NCBI RefSeq assembly: GCF_014192745.1
Contig: NZ_JACHYJ010000004.1
Span: forward strand, 62,001-126,000
Length of the DNA: 64,000 bases
Direction of reading: 5' to 3'
Source: Luteimonas sp. RC10
Lineage (GTDB): Bacteria; Pseudomonadota; Gammaproteobacteria; Xanthomonadales; Xanthomonadaceae
A program made the position numbers and the translations under genes. The notes under the pieces were generated by a model. That model was not told where the DNA came from. It saw only the letters and a program-made list of their open reading frames with translations, and made no database searches. Numbering within the stretch: position 1 is the stretch's first letter; every line of letters begins with the position of its first letter. Of the stretch, positions 47,308-58,825 are shown piece by piece.

Positions 47308-47407
47308 TCACCCTGGAGACGCTGCGGTGGATGCCGCAACGTCCCCGCCCCTCCCATCGCCCGCGCCGTCACTCGACCACGGCTCCGAGCCAGCCCAAGG
47401 ATCCTTG

Positions 47408-48262
47408 ATGATGAAGTCGCCTTCCGCTCCCCATGCGTCTGCCTTCGCCTTCATTGCGGCCATGCTTGCCGCGCCGCTGGGCGCGCAGGCCGACGACGCA
47501 CCGCAGTGCCGCCACAACGAGCCGCGCGAGGCGGCGATGGACTTCGACGGGGTCCGCATCGTCCGTTTCGAGATCGGTCATCACACCTTGCGCGTCGAGG
47601 GCGCCGCACAGCCGGACGCGCACCTGCGCGGCCGCGCCTGCGCCTCGAATGCCTCGGCGCTGGCGTCGTTGACGGTCGATGTCAGCCGCGCCGGCGAGGT
47701 GCTGACGGTAAAGCTCGGGCGCGCCTCCTCGGGCGGCGTATTCGGCCCGCGCTATGCCTACCTCGATGTGTCGGGCCAGGTGCCGGCCGACGTGCTGGTG
47801 CAGGTCATCGCCGGTTCCGGCGAGGCCTGGGTGACCGGCGTCGCGGCAGCCAGCGCGGACGTCGGCTCGGGCGATGCCGAACTGCGGCGCATCGCCGGCC
47901 GCGCGACGGTCAGGACCGGCTCGGGCGACATCGTGGTCGAGGACGCGGGCGAACTGAAACTGCTCTCGGTGGGCTCGGGCGACGTGAGCGCGCAAGGGAT
48001 TCGCCAGGATGTCGAGGTCGGCAGCGTCGGTTCGGGCGATGTCGAGTTGCGCCGCATTGGCGGCGACATCCGCATCGGCAGCATCGGCTCGGGCGACGTC
48101 GAGATCCGCGACGCGTCGGGCAGCGTGCGCGTCGATTCGATCGGCTCGGGCGACCTGGATGCGCAACGCGTCGCCGGCGACCTGACCGTGTCGTCAAAGG
48201 GCAGTGGCGACGTCGTGGTGCGCGAGGTGCGCGGCACGGTCGATCTTCCCCGCAAGCGCTGA
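47408..48262 (+). CDS. Exported GSGD-repeat protein (GIN/DUF4097-like beta-solenoid)
   Basis: 284 residues; AAGGA precedes adjacent ATGs at 47408 and 47411. Signal peptide (FAFIAAMLAAPLGAQA). After an N-terminal beta domain of about 100 residues there are at least seven regular repeats of about 18-20 residues built on V-G-S-G-D-V (for example GSVGSGDVELRR, GSIGSGDVEIRD, DSIGSGDLDAQR), preceded by a variant AGSGEAWV. This is the pattern of head-GIN/DUF4097 adhesin-like solenoids, in which each turn ends at the Gly-Ser-Gly-Asp corner. Lies between the two YggN-like genes (100 and 27 bases), pointing to an envelope-surface complex. Confidence 0.85.
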   Translation: MMKSPSAPHASAFAFIAAMLAAPLGAQADDAPQCRHNEPREAAMDFDGVRIVRFEIGHHTLRVEGAAQPDAHLRGRACASNASALASLTVDVSRAGEVLTVKLGRASSGGVFGPRYAYLDVSGQVPADVLVQVIAGSGEAWVTGVAAASADVGSGDAELRRIAGRATVRTGSGDIVVEDAGELKLLSVGSGDVSAQGIRQDVEVGSVGSGDVELRRIGGDIRIGSIGSGDVEIRDASGSVRVDSIGSGDLDAQRVAGDLTVSSKGSGDVVVREVRGTVDLPRKR

Positions 48263-48289
48263 CGCTTTCGCCCATCCAGGAGCCGGACC

Positions 48290-49024
48290 ATGACCCGCTT
48301 TCTTCGCTCGCACACGCTGTCCGTGGCGCTGCTGCTCGCCTGCACCGCGGTACTTCCAGGCTGCGGCCACGACACTTCCCCCGCGACAGATCGGACCGCG
48401 ACCGACGCGACCACGGCGGAAGCGGCCGACAACGGCTTCATCGCACGCACCACGCGGCGCGCACTCGACACGGCCCGCGCCGAACTGGCCGAGGGCAACA
48501 TCGGCATCGGCGGCAAGGGCAGCGGGGGCGTCGATATCAACGGGGTCCGCGTCGGCGACAAGGACGGGCGGACCGCGCACCTGCCCAGGGCCGAGATCAG
48601 CCCGGCGGGCGACCTGTTGATCGCAGGCAAGCCTGTGGCCATCGACGCGGCCCAGCGCGAACTGCTGCTGGCGCACCGCGCCCATATCCTGGCGATCGCC
48701 GATGCCGGCATCGCGATCGGCATGCAGGGGGCGCGGCTCGGTGCGGACGCCGCCAAGGGCGCCATCACCAGCGTGCTGTCGGGCAAGTCCGATGCCTTCG
48801 AGGCGCGCATGGAGGCAGAAGGCGCACGCATCGAGGCCGAGGCGCGCAAGCTCTGCGATCTGCTGCCGCCGTTGCTCCAATCCCAGCAGACGCTGGCGAG
48901 CGCCCTGCCGGCGTTCCAACCCTACGCCACGATGACCGCCACCGACATCGACGACTGCCGCAAGGACGTCGAAGACCACCACGGCGCGGCGGTGGGGGCT
49001 GCAGCCGGCGAGACGACCCCGTAG
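48290..49024 (+). CDS. DUF2884 (YggN-like) lipoprotein 2
   Basis: 244 residues, lipoprotein signal LLLACTAVLPGCG (lipobox LPGC). Resembles the protein encoded at 46645: AEISPAGDLLIAGKPVAIDA matches AAITPRGDFLVDGRAVPVDA, followed by helices with RKLCDLLPPLLQSQQTLASA and a Cys near the end (DIDDCRKDVED). One copy is lipidated, the other apparently soluble. Function unknown. Confidence 0.83.
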   Translation: MTRFLRSHTLSVALLLACTAVLPGCGHDTSPATDRTATDATTAEAADNGFIARTTRRALDTARAELAEGNIGIGGKGSGGVDINGVRVGDKDGRTAHLPRAEISPAGDLLIAGKPVAIDAAQRELLLAHRAHILAIADAGIAIGMQGARLGADAAKGAITSVLSGKSDAFEARMEAEGARIEAEARKLCDLLPPLLQSQQTLASALPAFQPYATMTATDIDDCRKDVEDHHGAAVGAAAGETTP

Positions 49025-49067
49025 TTCCGCTTCGGGTCACCGAGCCGATCCAAGGAAGGCGCGTCCC

Positions 49068-49742
49068 ATGCATCCCGATATCCAGCACCGCCTCGATACG
49101 ATCGAGCGCCGCCATCGTCTCGCCGTGTTCGGGCTGGGCGCCGTCTGCCTGCTGCTGGCCAGCGCCTGCGTCGCGCTCTGGCTGCGGCCCCCGGCGACCG
49201 ACCATCCGGACCGTCTGCGGCTGCGCGAACTGGTGGTCGTCGACCCGGCTGGCGTCGAGCGCGTGCGCATCTCCGGCGATTTGCCCGATGCCGTGATCGA
49301 CGGCAAGCGCGTCGATCGCGGTAGCGCCGCGGCCGGCGTCATGCTCTACGACCGCAGCGGCCAGGAACGGGGTGGATATGTGACCTGGGACGAAGGCGAC
49401 AACGTCGGCCTGACGCTCGACGGCCGCCAAGGCCAGAGCGCACTGTTCGTTGCGGGGCCCGACGGCGCCGCCGCGCTGCAGATCTGGCATGGCGGCCGGA
49501 TGCTGGACCTGCGCGCGGATGCCGACGGCGCGCGCCTGAGCCAGTCGGTCGCTGGCCGCATGCAGGTGCAACTGCCGGAGGTCGCTGCATTGTCGGCATC
49601 GACCTGCACGCTGTTTCGCGGCGGCCTGGCCGAGGAAGTGCCCGGCGGCCTGCCGCCGGCGCAGGTGCGCGGCATCTGCGAGGGTCGTTTCAGCGAGACG
49701 GCCTGCACTGCGTGCCTGGGGCGCGACGACACCCCCAGGTAG
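49068..49742 (+). CDS. Membrane-anchored hypothetical protein, last gene of the YtrA operon
   Basis: 224 residues. Cytosolic N-tail with helix (DIQHRLDTIERRHR), one membrane helix (about 18-38), then a periplasmic beta-rich domain (LRLRELVVVDPAGVERVRIS, GVMLYDRSGQERGGYVTWDE, NVGLTLDGRQGQSALFVAGP) and a C-terminal cysteine cluster (STCTLFRG, GICEGRF, ETACTACLG). No family named. Starts 43 bases after the YggN-like lipoprotein; a hairpin and tandem repeats follow, ending the operon. Confidence 0.78.
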   Translation: MHPDIQHRLDTIERRHRLAVFGLGAVCLLLASACVALWLRPPATDHPDRLRLRELVVVDPAGVERVRISGDLPDAVIDGKRVDRGSAAAGVMLYDRSGQERGGYVTWDEGDNVGLTLDGRQGQSALFVAGPDGAAALQIWHGGRMLDLRADADGARLSQSVAGRMQVQLPEVAALSASTCTLFRGGLAEEVPGGLPPAQVRGICEGRFSETACTACLGRDDTPR

Positions 49743-49813
49743 CGCGAACGCCCCATTGGAAGGCGTTTCGCCGCGACGAGTCCGTGCCCCCACCCGACGC
49801 GCTGCACGCGTCG

Positions 49814-49838
49814 ACCTCCCCCGCGCTGCGGGGGAGGT
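49814..49838. terminator. GC-rich hairpin between convergent genes
   Basis: ACCTCCCCCGC, loop GCT, GCGGGGGAGGT: an 11-bp stem downstream of the 49068 gene and of fumC. No T-run. The right arm is also the start of a 21-bp tandem repeat. Confidence 0.6.
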
Positions 49839-49893
49839 GACCACCTCCTGCGGGGAGGTGACCGCCTCCTGCGGGGAGGTGACGGCCTCCTGC
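49831..49893. repeat. 21-bp tandem repeat, three copies
   Basis: Three copies of ggggaggtgacc-N-cctcctgc (49831-49851, 49852-49872, 49873-49893; one or two differing bases), followed by degenerate remnants to about 49945. Each unit contains the small dyad GGAGGTG/CACCTCC in perfect or near-perfect form. Confidence 0.88.
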
Positions 49894-49962
49894 GGGGAGT
49901 GATCGCGTCCGGCGAAGGAGCTGATCGTCTCCTGCGGAGGAGTGATTGCCGCCTATGCCGGA

Positions 49963-51378
<1,416 letters not shown>

Positions 51379-51477
51379 TCGTTCGGCTCCTTGGAGGGGA
51401 AGGGTCCGGCTGGCGTGGTCGCTGGCGGATGGGACGGTCCTGCGCAGGATACGCGAGCGCCATGCAGGCTAAAATGA

Positions 51478-52887
<1,410 letters not shown>

Positions 52888-52978
52888 CCTTGCGCACGGC
52901 GCGCGCCCGACGGCGCGACGCCACCTGCACGCACCGCAGCGCAGGCTGCGGTCATCCAGCCCCTGCCCAGGCTTTCCT

Positions 52979-53503
52979 ATGCGCCGCTCCGTGCCCCGTC
53001 CGGCCGCCATCCTCGTCCTCCCGTTCGTCGCCGCGGCCCTGGTCGCCTGTGGCGGTCCTGCCGACGAGGCACCTTCGGGAACAGTCGAGGACGCGCCGAC
53101 GGCCGCGTCGGGAACCCTGCGCAATCCGGCCAGCGGTGCCATGTGCGGCGGGCAGGACGTGCAGGTGAGCCGCGACGACTTCGAGATCGTGCTCGACGGG
53201 GCCTGCGGCGACGTCGTGGTGACCGCCTCCCGGGGCGCGATCAATGTCGACCATGCGACCTCGATCCGGGTCGAGGGCAACCATGTCACCGTACTCAATC
53301 GCCGCGTCGGCGATGTCGTGGTGACCGGCAGCGACAACACGCTCAACCTCACCGAGGCCGGCAACGTGCAGATCGGCGGCGACCGCAACACCGTACTCGC
53401 ACGCAATGTCGCCTCGGTCGAATTCGAGGGCGCCGGCAATACCGTCAACCCGAGCAACACGCCGGACGTGCACGACGACGGCCAGGACAACCGCGTGCTG
53501 TAG
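52979..53503 (+). CDS. DUF3060 lipoprotein
   Basis: 174 residues. Lipoprotein signal ending LVACG. C-terminal beta-helical DUF3060-type repeats: GDVVVTASRGAINVDHATSI, EGNHVTVLNRRVGDVVVTGS, DNTLNLTEAGNVQIGGDRNT, then GAGNTVN, each with an Asp/Gly-Asn-Thr corner. Function unknown; same general architecture as the GSGD-repeat protein at 47408 though from a different family. Stands alone between purB and roxA (91 and 115 bases). Confidence 0.83.
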   Translation: MRRSVPRPAAILVLPFVAAALVACGGPADEAPSGTVEDAPTAASGTLRNPASGAMCGGQDVQVSRDDFEIVLDGACGDVVVTASRGAINVDHATSIRVEGNHVTVLNRRVGDVVVTGSDNTLNLTEAGNVQIGGDRNTVLARNVASVEFEGAGNTVNPSNTPDVHDDGQDNRVL

Positions 53504-53618
53504 CCGCTGCGCCCCGCGCGGGCCCAGCATCTGCACGCCGCCGTCTGCCCGAAAGTGCCCGCCGCGTCCATGCGCGCACGCAATGCGCGGCCCCGGCCGA
53601 TCACGTACGCTTGCGCGC

Positions 53619-54824
53619 ATGAAAGCCCTCCCCTTCGAGATCGATGCCGGCCGCCACGGCCCGCTCGGCATGCCCCCTGCCCGCTTCCTGCGCGACTACT
53701 GGCACAAGCGCCCGTTGCTGATCCGCAACGCCTTCCCCGGATTCGAATCCCCGCTGCAGCCCGAGGACCTGGCCGGGCTGGCCTGCGAGGAACTGGCGCT
53801 GTCGCGCCTGATCCGCCACGACCGCGCCAACGATGGTTGGCAGGTCGAGACCGGCCCGTTCGACGAGGCGATCTTCCCGGGCCTGGGTGACCGCGACTGG
53901 ACGCTGCTGGTCCAGGACGTGGACAAGTGGGACGCCGATGTCGCCGCACTGCTGCCGCACTTCTCGTTTCTGCCGCGCTGGCGCATCGACGACATCATGG
54001 TCAGCTTCGCCGCGACCGGCGGCTCGGTCGGCGCGCACGTCGACCACTACGACGTGTTCCTGCTGCAGGGCCTGGGCCATCGCCGCTGGATGATCGACGC
54101 CTCGTACGCGCTTGGCCGCGGGCTGCCGTCGCAGGACTTCCGCGACGATGTCGAACTGAAGCTGCTGCGCGAGTTCACACCGACCCACGACTGGGTGCTC
54201 GGCCCCGGCGACATGCTCTACCTGCCGCCGATGGTGCCGCATCACGGCGTGGCCGAGGACGCCTGCCTGACGCTGTCGGTGGGCATGCGGGCACCGTCGG
54301 CCGCCGAACTGATGGGCGACTACATCGACACGCTGGCCGCCGAGGCCGACGACGCGGTGCGCTACCACGACGAGACACTCACGCAGCCCAAGGATCCCAA
54401 CGAGATCGACGCGGCGACGATGGTCCGCGTGGTCGAGGCGCTCAACGCCATCCGTATGCGCGATCCCGACCAGTTGGGCGACTGGTTCGGCCGCTTCATG
54501 ACCGGCTACCGCAACGCCCACCAGGTGGTCGCTGGGCAAGCGCCGCCGCCGTCCGACGAGGTCGACGCGCTGCTCGCCGGTGGCCGGGCCGTGCTGCTGC
54601 GCAATCCGTTCTCGCGCGCCGCCTGGCGCCGTGCCGCGCGCGGTGCGCGGCTGTTCGTCTCGGGCAGCGAGTTCGCGTTGTCGGTCCGTGACGCGCAGCG
54701 TCTGGCCGCTGCGACCCGCCTCGATGCCGCCGGTCACGCGGCCTTGTCGCCGGCGGGACGCGCCGCGGTCTACGCCCTGCTCGAGCAGGGCCACTACACG
54801 CTGGCCCGTCCCGAGGACGTGTGA
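53619..54824 (+). CDS. roxA: Ribosomal oxygenase (JmjC/cupin, RoxA/YcfD type)
   Basis: 401 residues. Fe(II)/2-oxoglutarate oxygenase that hydroxylates an arginine of ribosomal protein uL16 in E. coli. Family features: DYWHKRPLLIRNAFPGF, WTLLVQDVDKWDADVAALL, PRWRIDDIMVSFAATGGSVG, the HxD iron ligands His140/Asp142 (HVDHYDVF) with the distal His in PPMVPHHGVA, and GPGDMLYLPP. C-terminal winged-helix-like domain (about 290-401). Start ATG 53619. The stop overlaps the GNAT gene start. Confidence 0.93.
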   Translation: MKALPFEIDAGRHGPLGMPPARFLRDYWHKRPLLIRNAFPGFESPLQPEDLAGLACEELALSRLIRHDRANDGWQVETGPFDEAIFPGLGDRDWTLLVQDVDKWDADVAALLPHFSFLPRWRIDDIMVSFAATGGSVGAHVDHYDVFLLQGLGHRRWMIDASYALGRGLPSQDFRDDVELKLLREFTPTHDWVLGPGDMLYLPPMVPHHGVAEDACLTLSVGMRAPSAAELMGDYIDTLAAEADDAVRYHDETLTQPKDPNEIDAATMVRVVEALNAIRMRDPDQLGDWFGRFMTGYRNAHQVVAGQAPPPSDEVDALLAGGRAVLLRNPFSRAAWRRAARGARLFVSGSEFALSVRDAQRLAAATRLDAAGHAALSPAGRAAVYALLEQGHYTLARPEDV

Positions 54825-55732
54825 GCGTGCCGGCGTCGCTCCGGGTCTTCCCGATCGCGAACGACGCCGACATGGCCGCCGCGCAGGCACTGCGCGAGCA
54901 GGTCTTCGTGCTGGAACAGGGCGTGCCGGCCGCGCTGGAGCGCGATGCGCTCGATGCGCAGTGCCGGCACGTGCTGGCGGTCGAGGCCGATGGCACAGCG
55001 GTGGGCACCGGGCGGCTGACCCCGGACGGCCGGATCGGCCGCCTGGCGGTGCGCGCCGACCGACGCGGCCGCGGCATCGGCGATGCCCTGCTGCGGACGC
55101 TGCTGGAGATGGCGCAGGCCGAGGGGCTGACCCGCACCCATCTGCATGCCCAGTTGCACGCGATGGACCTGTACGCGCGTCATGGGTTTGTCACCGATGG
55201 GCCGCCGGTGTTCGAGGCGGGCATCGAACATCGGGCGATGCATCGGCACGCGCAGGCCGCCTTCGCGGTCGAGGACCTGGCGGCCGCGGTCGCCGCCAGC
55301 GTGACGGTGATCCTGTCCGCACGTCGCGGCCTGTGGCTGCGCAGCCACGATCTCGACCCCGGCCTCTATGACCACCCCGAGGTGCTGCGCGCGCTGCAGC
55401 AGTTTGCGACCGCTGGCCGTGGGGGCATCGCGCGCATCCTGCTGCAGGATGCAGCCGCGCTGCGGACCGGTCCTCCGCCTCTGGTCGCGCTGGCGCAGCG
55501 ACTGCCCAGCGCGTTCGCGATCCGCGAGGTCGACACCGCGCCGGACCGCAGCTTCGCCGGTGCCTGGCTGGTCAACGACGCCGGCGGCTTCGTCGTCCGT
55601 CCACTCGCGCACCGGATCCAGGGGGAAGCGGCGACCACGCTGCCTGGCCGCGCGCGTCGAGTGGTCCAGGCGTTCGAGACGGTGTGGGAGCGTTCACGTC
55701 CGGCGACCGAGTTGCGCGCGCTCGGCCTCTGA
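54821..55732 (+). CDS. GNAT acetyltransferase with extra C-terminal domain
   Basis: 303 residues, GTG start overlapping the roxA stop (GTGA). N-terminal GNAT domain about 10-145: ALREQVFVLEQGVPAALERD, VGTGRLTPDGRIGRLAVRAD, acetyl-CoA motif RRGRGIGDALLRTLLEMAQ, and MDLYARHGFVTDG. The C-terminal ~155 residues form a separate domain (VTVILSARRGLWLRSHDLDP, GIARILLQDAAALRTGPPPL, DRSFAGAWLVNDAGGFVVRP) seen fused to GNATs in this bacterial group (probably DUF7931). Translational coupling to the ribosomal oxygenase suggests a linked protein-modification role (inference). Confidence 0.88.
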   Translation: MSVPASLRVFPIANDADMAAAQALREQVFVLEQGVPAALERDALDAQCRHVLAVEADGTAVGTGRLTPDGRIGRLAVRADRRGRGIGDALLRTLLEMAQAEGLTRTHLHAQLHAMDLYARHGFVTDGPPVFEAGIEHRAMHRHAQAAFAVEDLAAAVAASVTVILSARRGLWLRSHDLDPGLYDHPEVLRALQQFATAGRGGIARILLQDAAALRTGPPPLVALAQRLPSAFAIREVDTAPDRSFAGAWLVNDAGGFVVRPLAHRIQGEAATTLPGRARRVVQAFETVWERSRPATELRALGL

Positions 55733-55844
55733 TCCCGGACCCACCGCGCAGGTACGCAGCGCACGATGCCCACGCAAGGCGCGATCGCACGTTGGCGCCC
55801 GGCCCTCGCGGCCGCGCGGGGTGCATCGCACCGGAGGACACGCG

Positions 55845-55850
55845 TATACT
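55845..55850 (+). promoter_or_regulatory. Candidate -10 element of the sucA operon
   Basis: TATACT about 90 bases before the sucA GTG. The -35 region at the right distance (TGCATC) is poor, so an activator may be needed. Confidence 0.4.
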
Positions 55851-55939
55851 GTCGTGACCTCCCTGGCCGCCAGATTCCGGCTTTTTCCGGCATTCCGGCA
55901 CGCCGCACCCCCCTCCCCAAAGAGTCCGAATCGCCAGAC

Positions 55940-58780
55940 GTGGACAGTCTCCTGAAGCAGTTTGCGCAGTCGTCGCAGTTCGGCGCCAATGCCGCCTATA
56001 TCGAAGACCTGTACGAGCAGTATCTCGTGGACCCCGACAGCGTCGGGACGGACTGGAAACGGTGGTTCGACACGTTCAAGGGCCGCGAGGCCGGCGACGT
56101 GCCGCACTCGGCGGTGCTGTCGGCAGTCGCCGACGCTGGCCGACAGGCTGCGCGCGGCGTGGTCCAGACCCAGGCCTCGGGCGCGGGCGATGAGCGCGAA
56201 CGCCACGTCGGCCGCCTGATCACCGCCTACCGCTCGCGCGGCCACCTGGGCGCCCGGCTCGACCCGCTGGACATGACCCCGCCGGTCAATCCGCCGGACC
56301 TGGGGCTGCCGTTCCACCAGCTCACCGAAGCCGATCTCGACGATGAGTTCAGCACCGGCGGCGTGGGCGGCCAGCCGCGCATGAAACTGCGCGACCTGCT
56401 GGCGCTGCTCAAGGCGACCTATGCCGGTCCGATCGGCGCCGAGTTCATGCACATCCCGGACTTCGAGCAGCGCAACTGGCTCTACACCCGGCTCGAGAAC
56501 GCCGGCGGCCGGTTCGCGCGCAGCCCCGAAGAGAAGAAGCGCATCCTCGAGCGGCTGACCGCGGCCGAGGGCCTGGAACGCTATCTGCACACCAAGTACG
56601 TCGGCCAGAAGCGCTTCTCGCTCGAAGGCGGCGACGCCCTGATCCCGCTGCTCGACAACGTGATCCAGCGCGCGGGCAAGGACGGCGTCAAGGACATCGT
56701 GATCGGCATGGCCCACCGCGGCCGCCTCAACGTGCTGGTCAACACGCTCGGCAAGAACCCGCGCCGGCTGTTCGACGAATTCGAGGGCAAGTTCGAGCAC
56801 CACGACGACGATCGCGCCCACACCGGCGACGTGAAGTACCACATGGGCTTCTCGGCCGACCTGGCCACGCCCGGCGGCGCCGTCCACCTGGCGCTCGCGT
56901 TCAACCCCTCGCACCTGGAAATCGTCAACCCGGTGGTCGCCGGCAGCGTGCGTTCGCGCCAGCACCGCCGCCGCGACACCGAGCGCAAGGTCGTGCTGCC
57001 GGTGCTGCTGCACGGCGATGCGGCGTTCGCCGGCCAGGGCGTGAACATGGAACTGTTCCAGATGTCGCAGGCCCGCGGTTTCGCGGTCGGCGGCACGGTG
57101 CACGTGGTCATCAACAACCAGGTCGGCTTCACCACCAGCGACCGCCAGGACGCGCGCTCCACGCTGTACTGCACCGATGTCGCCAAGATGGTCGGCGCGC
57201 CGGTGCTGCACGTGAACGCGGACGATCCCGAGGCCGTGGTGTTCTGCGCCGAGCTGGCCTACGACTTCCGCCAGACCTTCGGCAAGGACGTGGTCATCGA
57301 CCTGGTGTGCTACCGCCGCCACGGCCACAACGAGGCCGACGAGCCGGCGGCGACCCAGCCGCTGATGTACCAGGTGATCCGCAAGCACAAGACGCCGCGC
57401 GAGCTCTACGCCGCGCGGCTGGCCGCCGAGGGCGTGCTCGCCGAGGCCGACGCCAAGGCGATCGTCGACCGCTATCGCGACAAGCTCGATGCCGGTGAGG
57501 TCACCGTGGAACTGGCCGACGCCAAGCCGTCGGACTATGAGCTGACGATCGATTGGGATCCCTATCTCGCCGGCCGGCTCAGCGACACGCTCGACACCCG
57601 GGTGTCGGTCGACAAGCTCAAGGCGCTGGCCAAGACGATCACCACCCTGCCCGACTCGGTGCACCTGCACCCCCGCGTGGCCAAGATCTACGAGGACCGT
57701 CGCAAGATGGCCGCCGGTGAGCTCCCAGGCGACTGGGGCTTTGCCGAGAACCTCGCCTACGCGACCCTGCTCGATGCCGGCAACCGGCTGCGGCTGGTCG
57801 GCCAGGACAGCGGCCGCGGCACGTTCTTCCACCGCCATGCGGTGCTCCACGACCAGCAGGACGGCGAGGACTACATCCCGCTGCGCCAGCTGGTGAAGAA
57901 CCCCGAGGACGCCACGATCATCGACTCGCTGCTCAGCGAGGAGGCGGTCATGGCGTTCGAGTACGGCTACGCCTCGTCCGAGCCCGGCACGCTGTGCATC
58001 TGGGAAGGCCAGTTCGGCGACTTCGCCAACGGCGCCCAGGTCGTCATCGACCAGTTCCTGTCCTCGGGTGAGGCCAAATGGCAGCGCCTGTGCGGCCTGG
58101 CGCTGTTCCTGCCGCACGGCTACGAAGGCCAGGGTCCCGAGCACAGCTCGGCCCGCCTGGAACGCTTCCTGCAGCTGTGCGCGCTCGACAACATGATGGT
58201 CTGCGTGCCGACCACACCGGCGCAGGCGTTCCACATGATCCGCCGCCAGCTGTGCATGACCACCCGCAAGCCGCTGGTGGTGATGACGCCCAAGTCGCTG
58301 CTGCGCCACAAGCTGGCGGTGTCGACCCTCGACGAGCTCGCCAACGGCGAGTTCCAGCACCTGATCCCGGACCACGACGCCGATCCGGCCAAGGTCACGC
58401 GCGTGGTCGTGTGCTCGGGCAAGGTCTATTACGACCTGCTCGAGGAAGCCCGCAAGCAGTCGCTGGACAACGTCGCACTGGTCCGGGTCGAGCAGCTCTA
58501 TCCGTTCCCGCGCAAGTTGCTCACCGCCGAGCTCGAACGCTTCTCCAAGGCCACCGAGGTGGTCTGGTGCCAGGAAGAGCCGCAGAACCAGGGCGCGTGG
58601 TACCAGATCAAGCACCATCTCGAGTTCTGCTCGAGGCCCAAGCAGTCGCTGCACTACGCCGGCCGCGCACGCTCGCCCTCCCCGGCCGTCGGTCATTTCA
58701 ACGACCATGTCGCCGAGCAGCAGCAGCTCATCGCCGACGCGCTGGTCAACGACCTCGCCGGCAAGGTCCTGTCCGAATAA
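55940..58780 (+). CDS. sucA: 2-oxoglutarate dehydrogenase E1 component
   Basis: 946 residues from GTG 55940 (VDSLLKQFAQSSQF), which matches the family N-terminus; the longer ORF is non-homologous upstream. Thiamine diphosphate enzyme: GMAHRGRLNVLVNTLGKNPR, NPSHLEIVNPVVAGSVRSRQ, the TPP-binding segment around HGDAAFAGQGVNMELFQMSQ, CYRRHGHNEADEPAATQPLM, and the C-terminal half (GQDSGRGTFFHRHAVLHDQQ, LPHGYEGQGPEHSSARLERF). E. coli SucA is 933 residues. First gene of sucA-sucB-lpdA. Confidence 0.97.
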   Translation: MDSLLKQFAQSSQFGANAAYIEDLYEQYLVDPDSVGTDWKRWFDTFKGREAGDVPHSAVLSAVADAGRQAARGVVQTQASGAGDERERHVGRLITAYRSRGHLGARLDPLDMTPPVNPPDLGLPFHQLTEADLDDEFSTGGVGGQPRMKLRDLLALLKATYAGPIGAEFMHIPDFEQRNWLYTRLENAGGRFARSPEEKKRILERLTAAEGLERYLHTKYVGQKRFSLEGGDALIPLLDNVIQRAGKDGVKDIVIGMAHRGRLNVLVNTLGKNPRRLFDEFEGKFEHHDDDRAHTGDVKYHMGFSADLATPGGAVHLALAFNPSHLEIVNPVVAGSVRSRQHRRRDTERKVVLPVLLHGDAAFAGQGVNMELFQMSQARGFAVGGTVHVVINNQVGFTTSDRQDARSTLYCTDVAKMVGAPVLHVNADDPEAVVFCAELAYDFRQTFGKDVVIDLVCYRRHGHNEADEPAATQPLMYQVIRKHKTPRELYAARLAAEGVLAEADAKAIVDRYRDKLDAGEVTVELADAKPSDYELTIDWDPYLAGRLSDTLDTRVSVDKLKALAKTITTLPDSVHLHPRVAKIYEDRRKMAAGELPGDWGFAENLAYATLLDAGNRLRLVGQDSGRGTFFHRHAVLHDQQDGEDYIPLRQLVKNPEDATIIDSLLSEEAVMAFEYGYASSEPGTLCIWEGQFGDFANGAQVVIDQFLSSGEAKWQRLCGLALFLPHGYEGQGPEHSSARLERFLQLCALDNMMVCVPTTPAQAFHMIRRQLCMTTRKPLVVMTPKSLLRHKLAVSTLDELANGEFQHLIPDHDADPAKVTRVVVCSGKVYYDLLEEARKQSLDNVALVRVEQLYPFPRKLLTAELERFSKATEVVWCQEEPQNQGAWYQIKHHLEFCSRPKQSLHYAGRARSPSPAVGHFNDHVAEQQQLIADALVNDLAGKVLSE

Positions 58781-58825
58781 TCTCCGCTCGCATTCCCACA
58801 TTCCACGCTTTTCCCAGGAAGCCAC

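Noticed and set aside
49831-49893. CRISPR-like array at the 21-bp repeats
   Set aside because: No spacers between the units; a simple tandem repeat.
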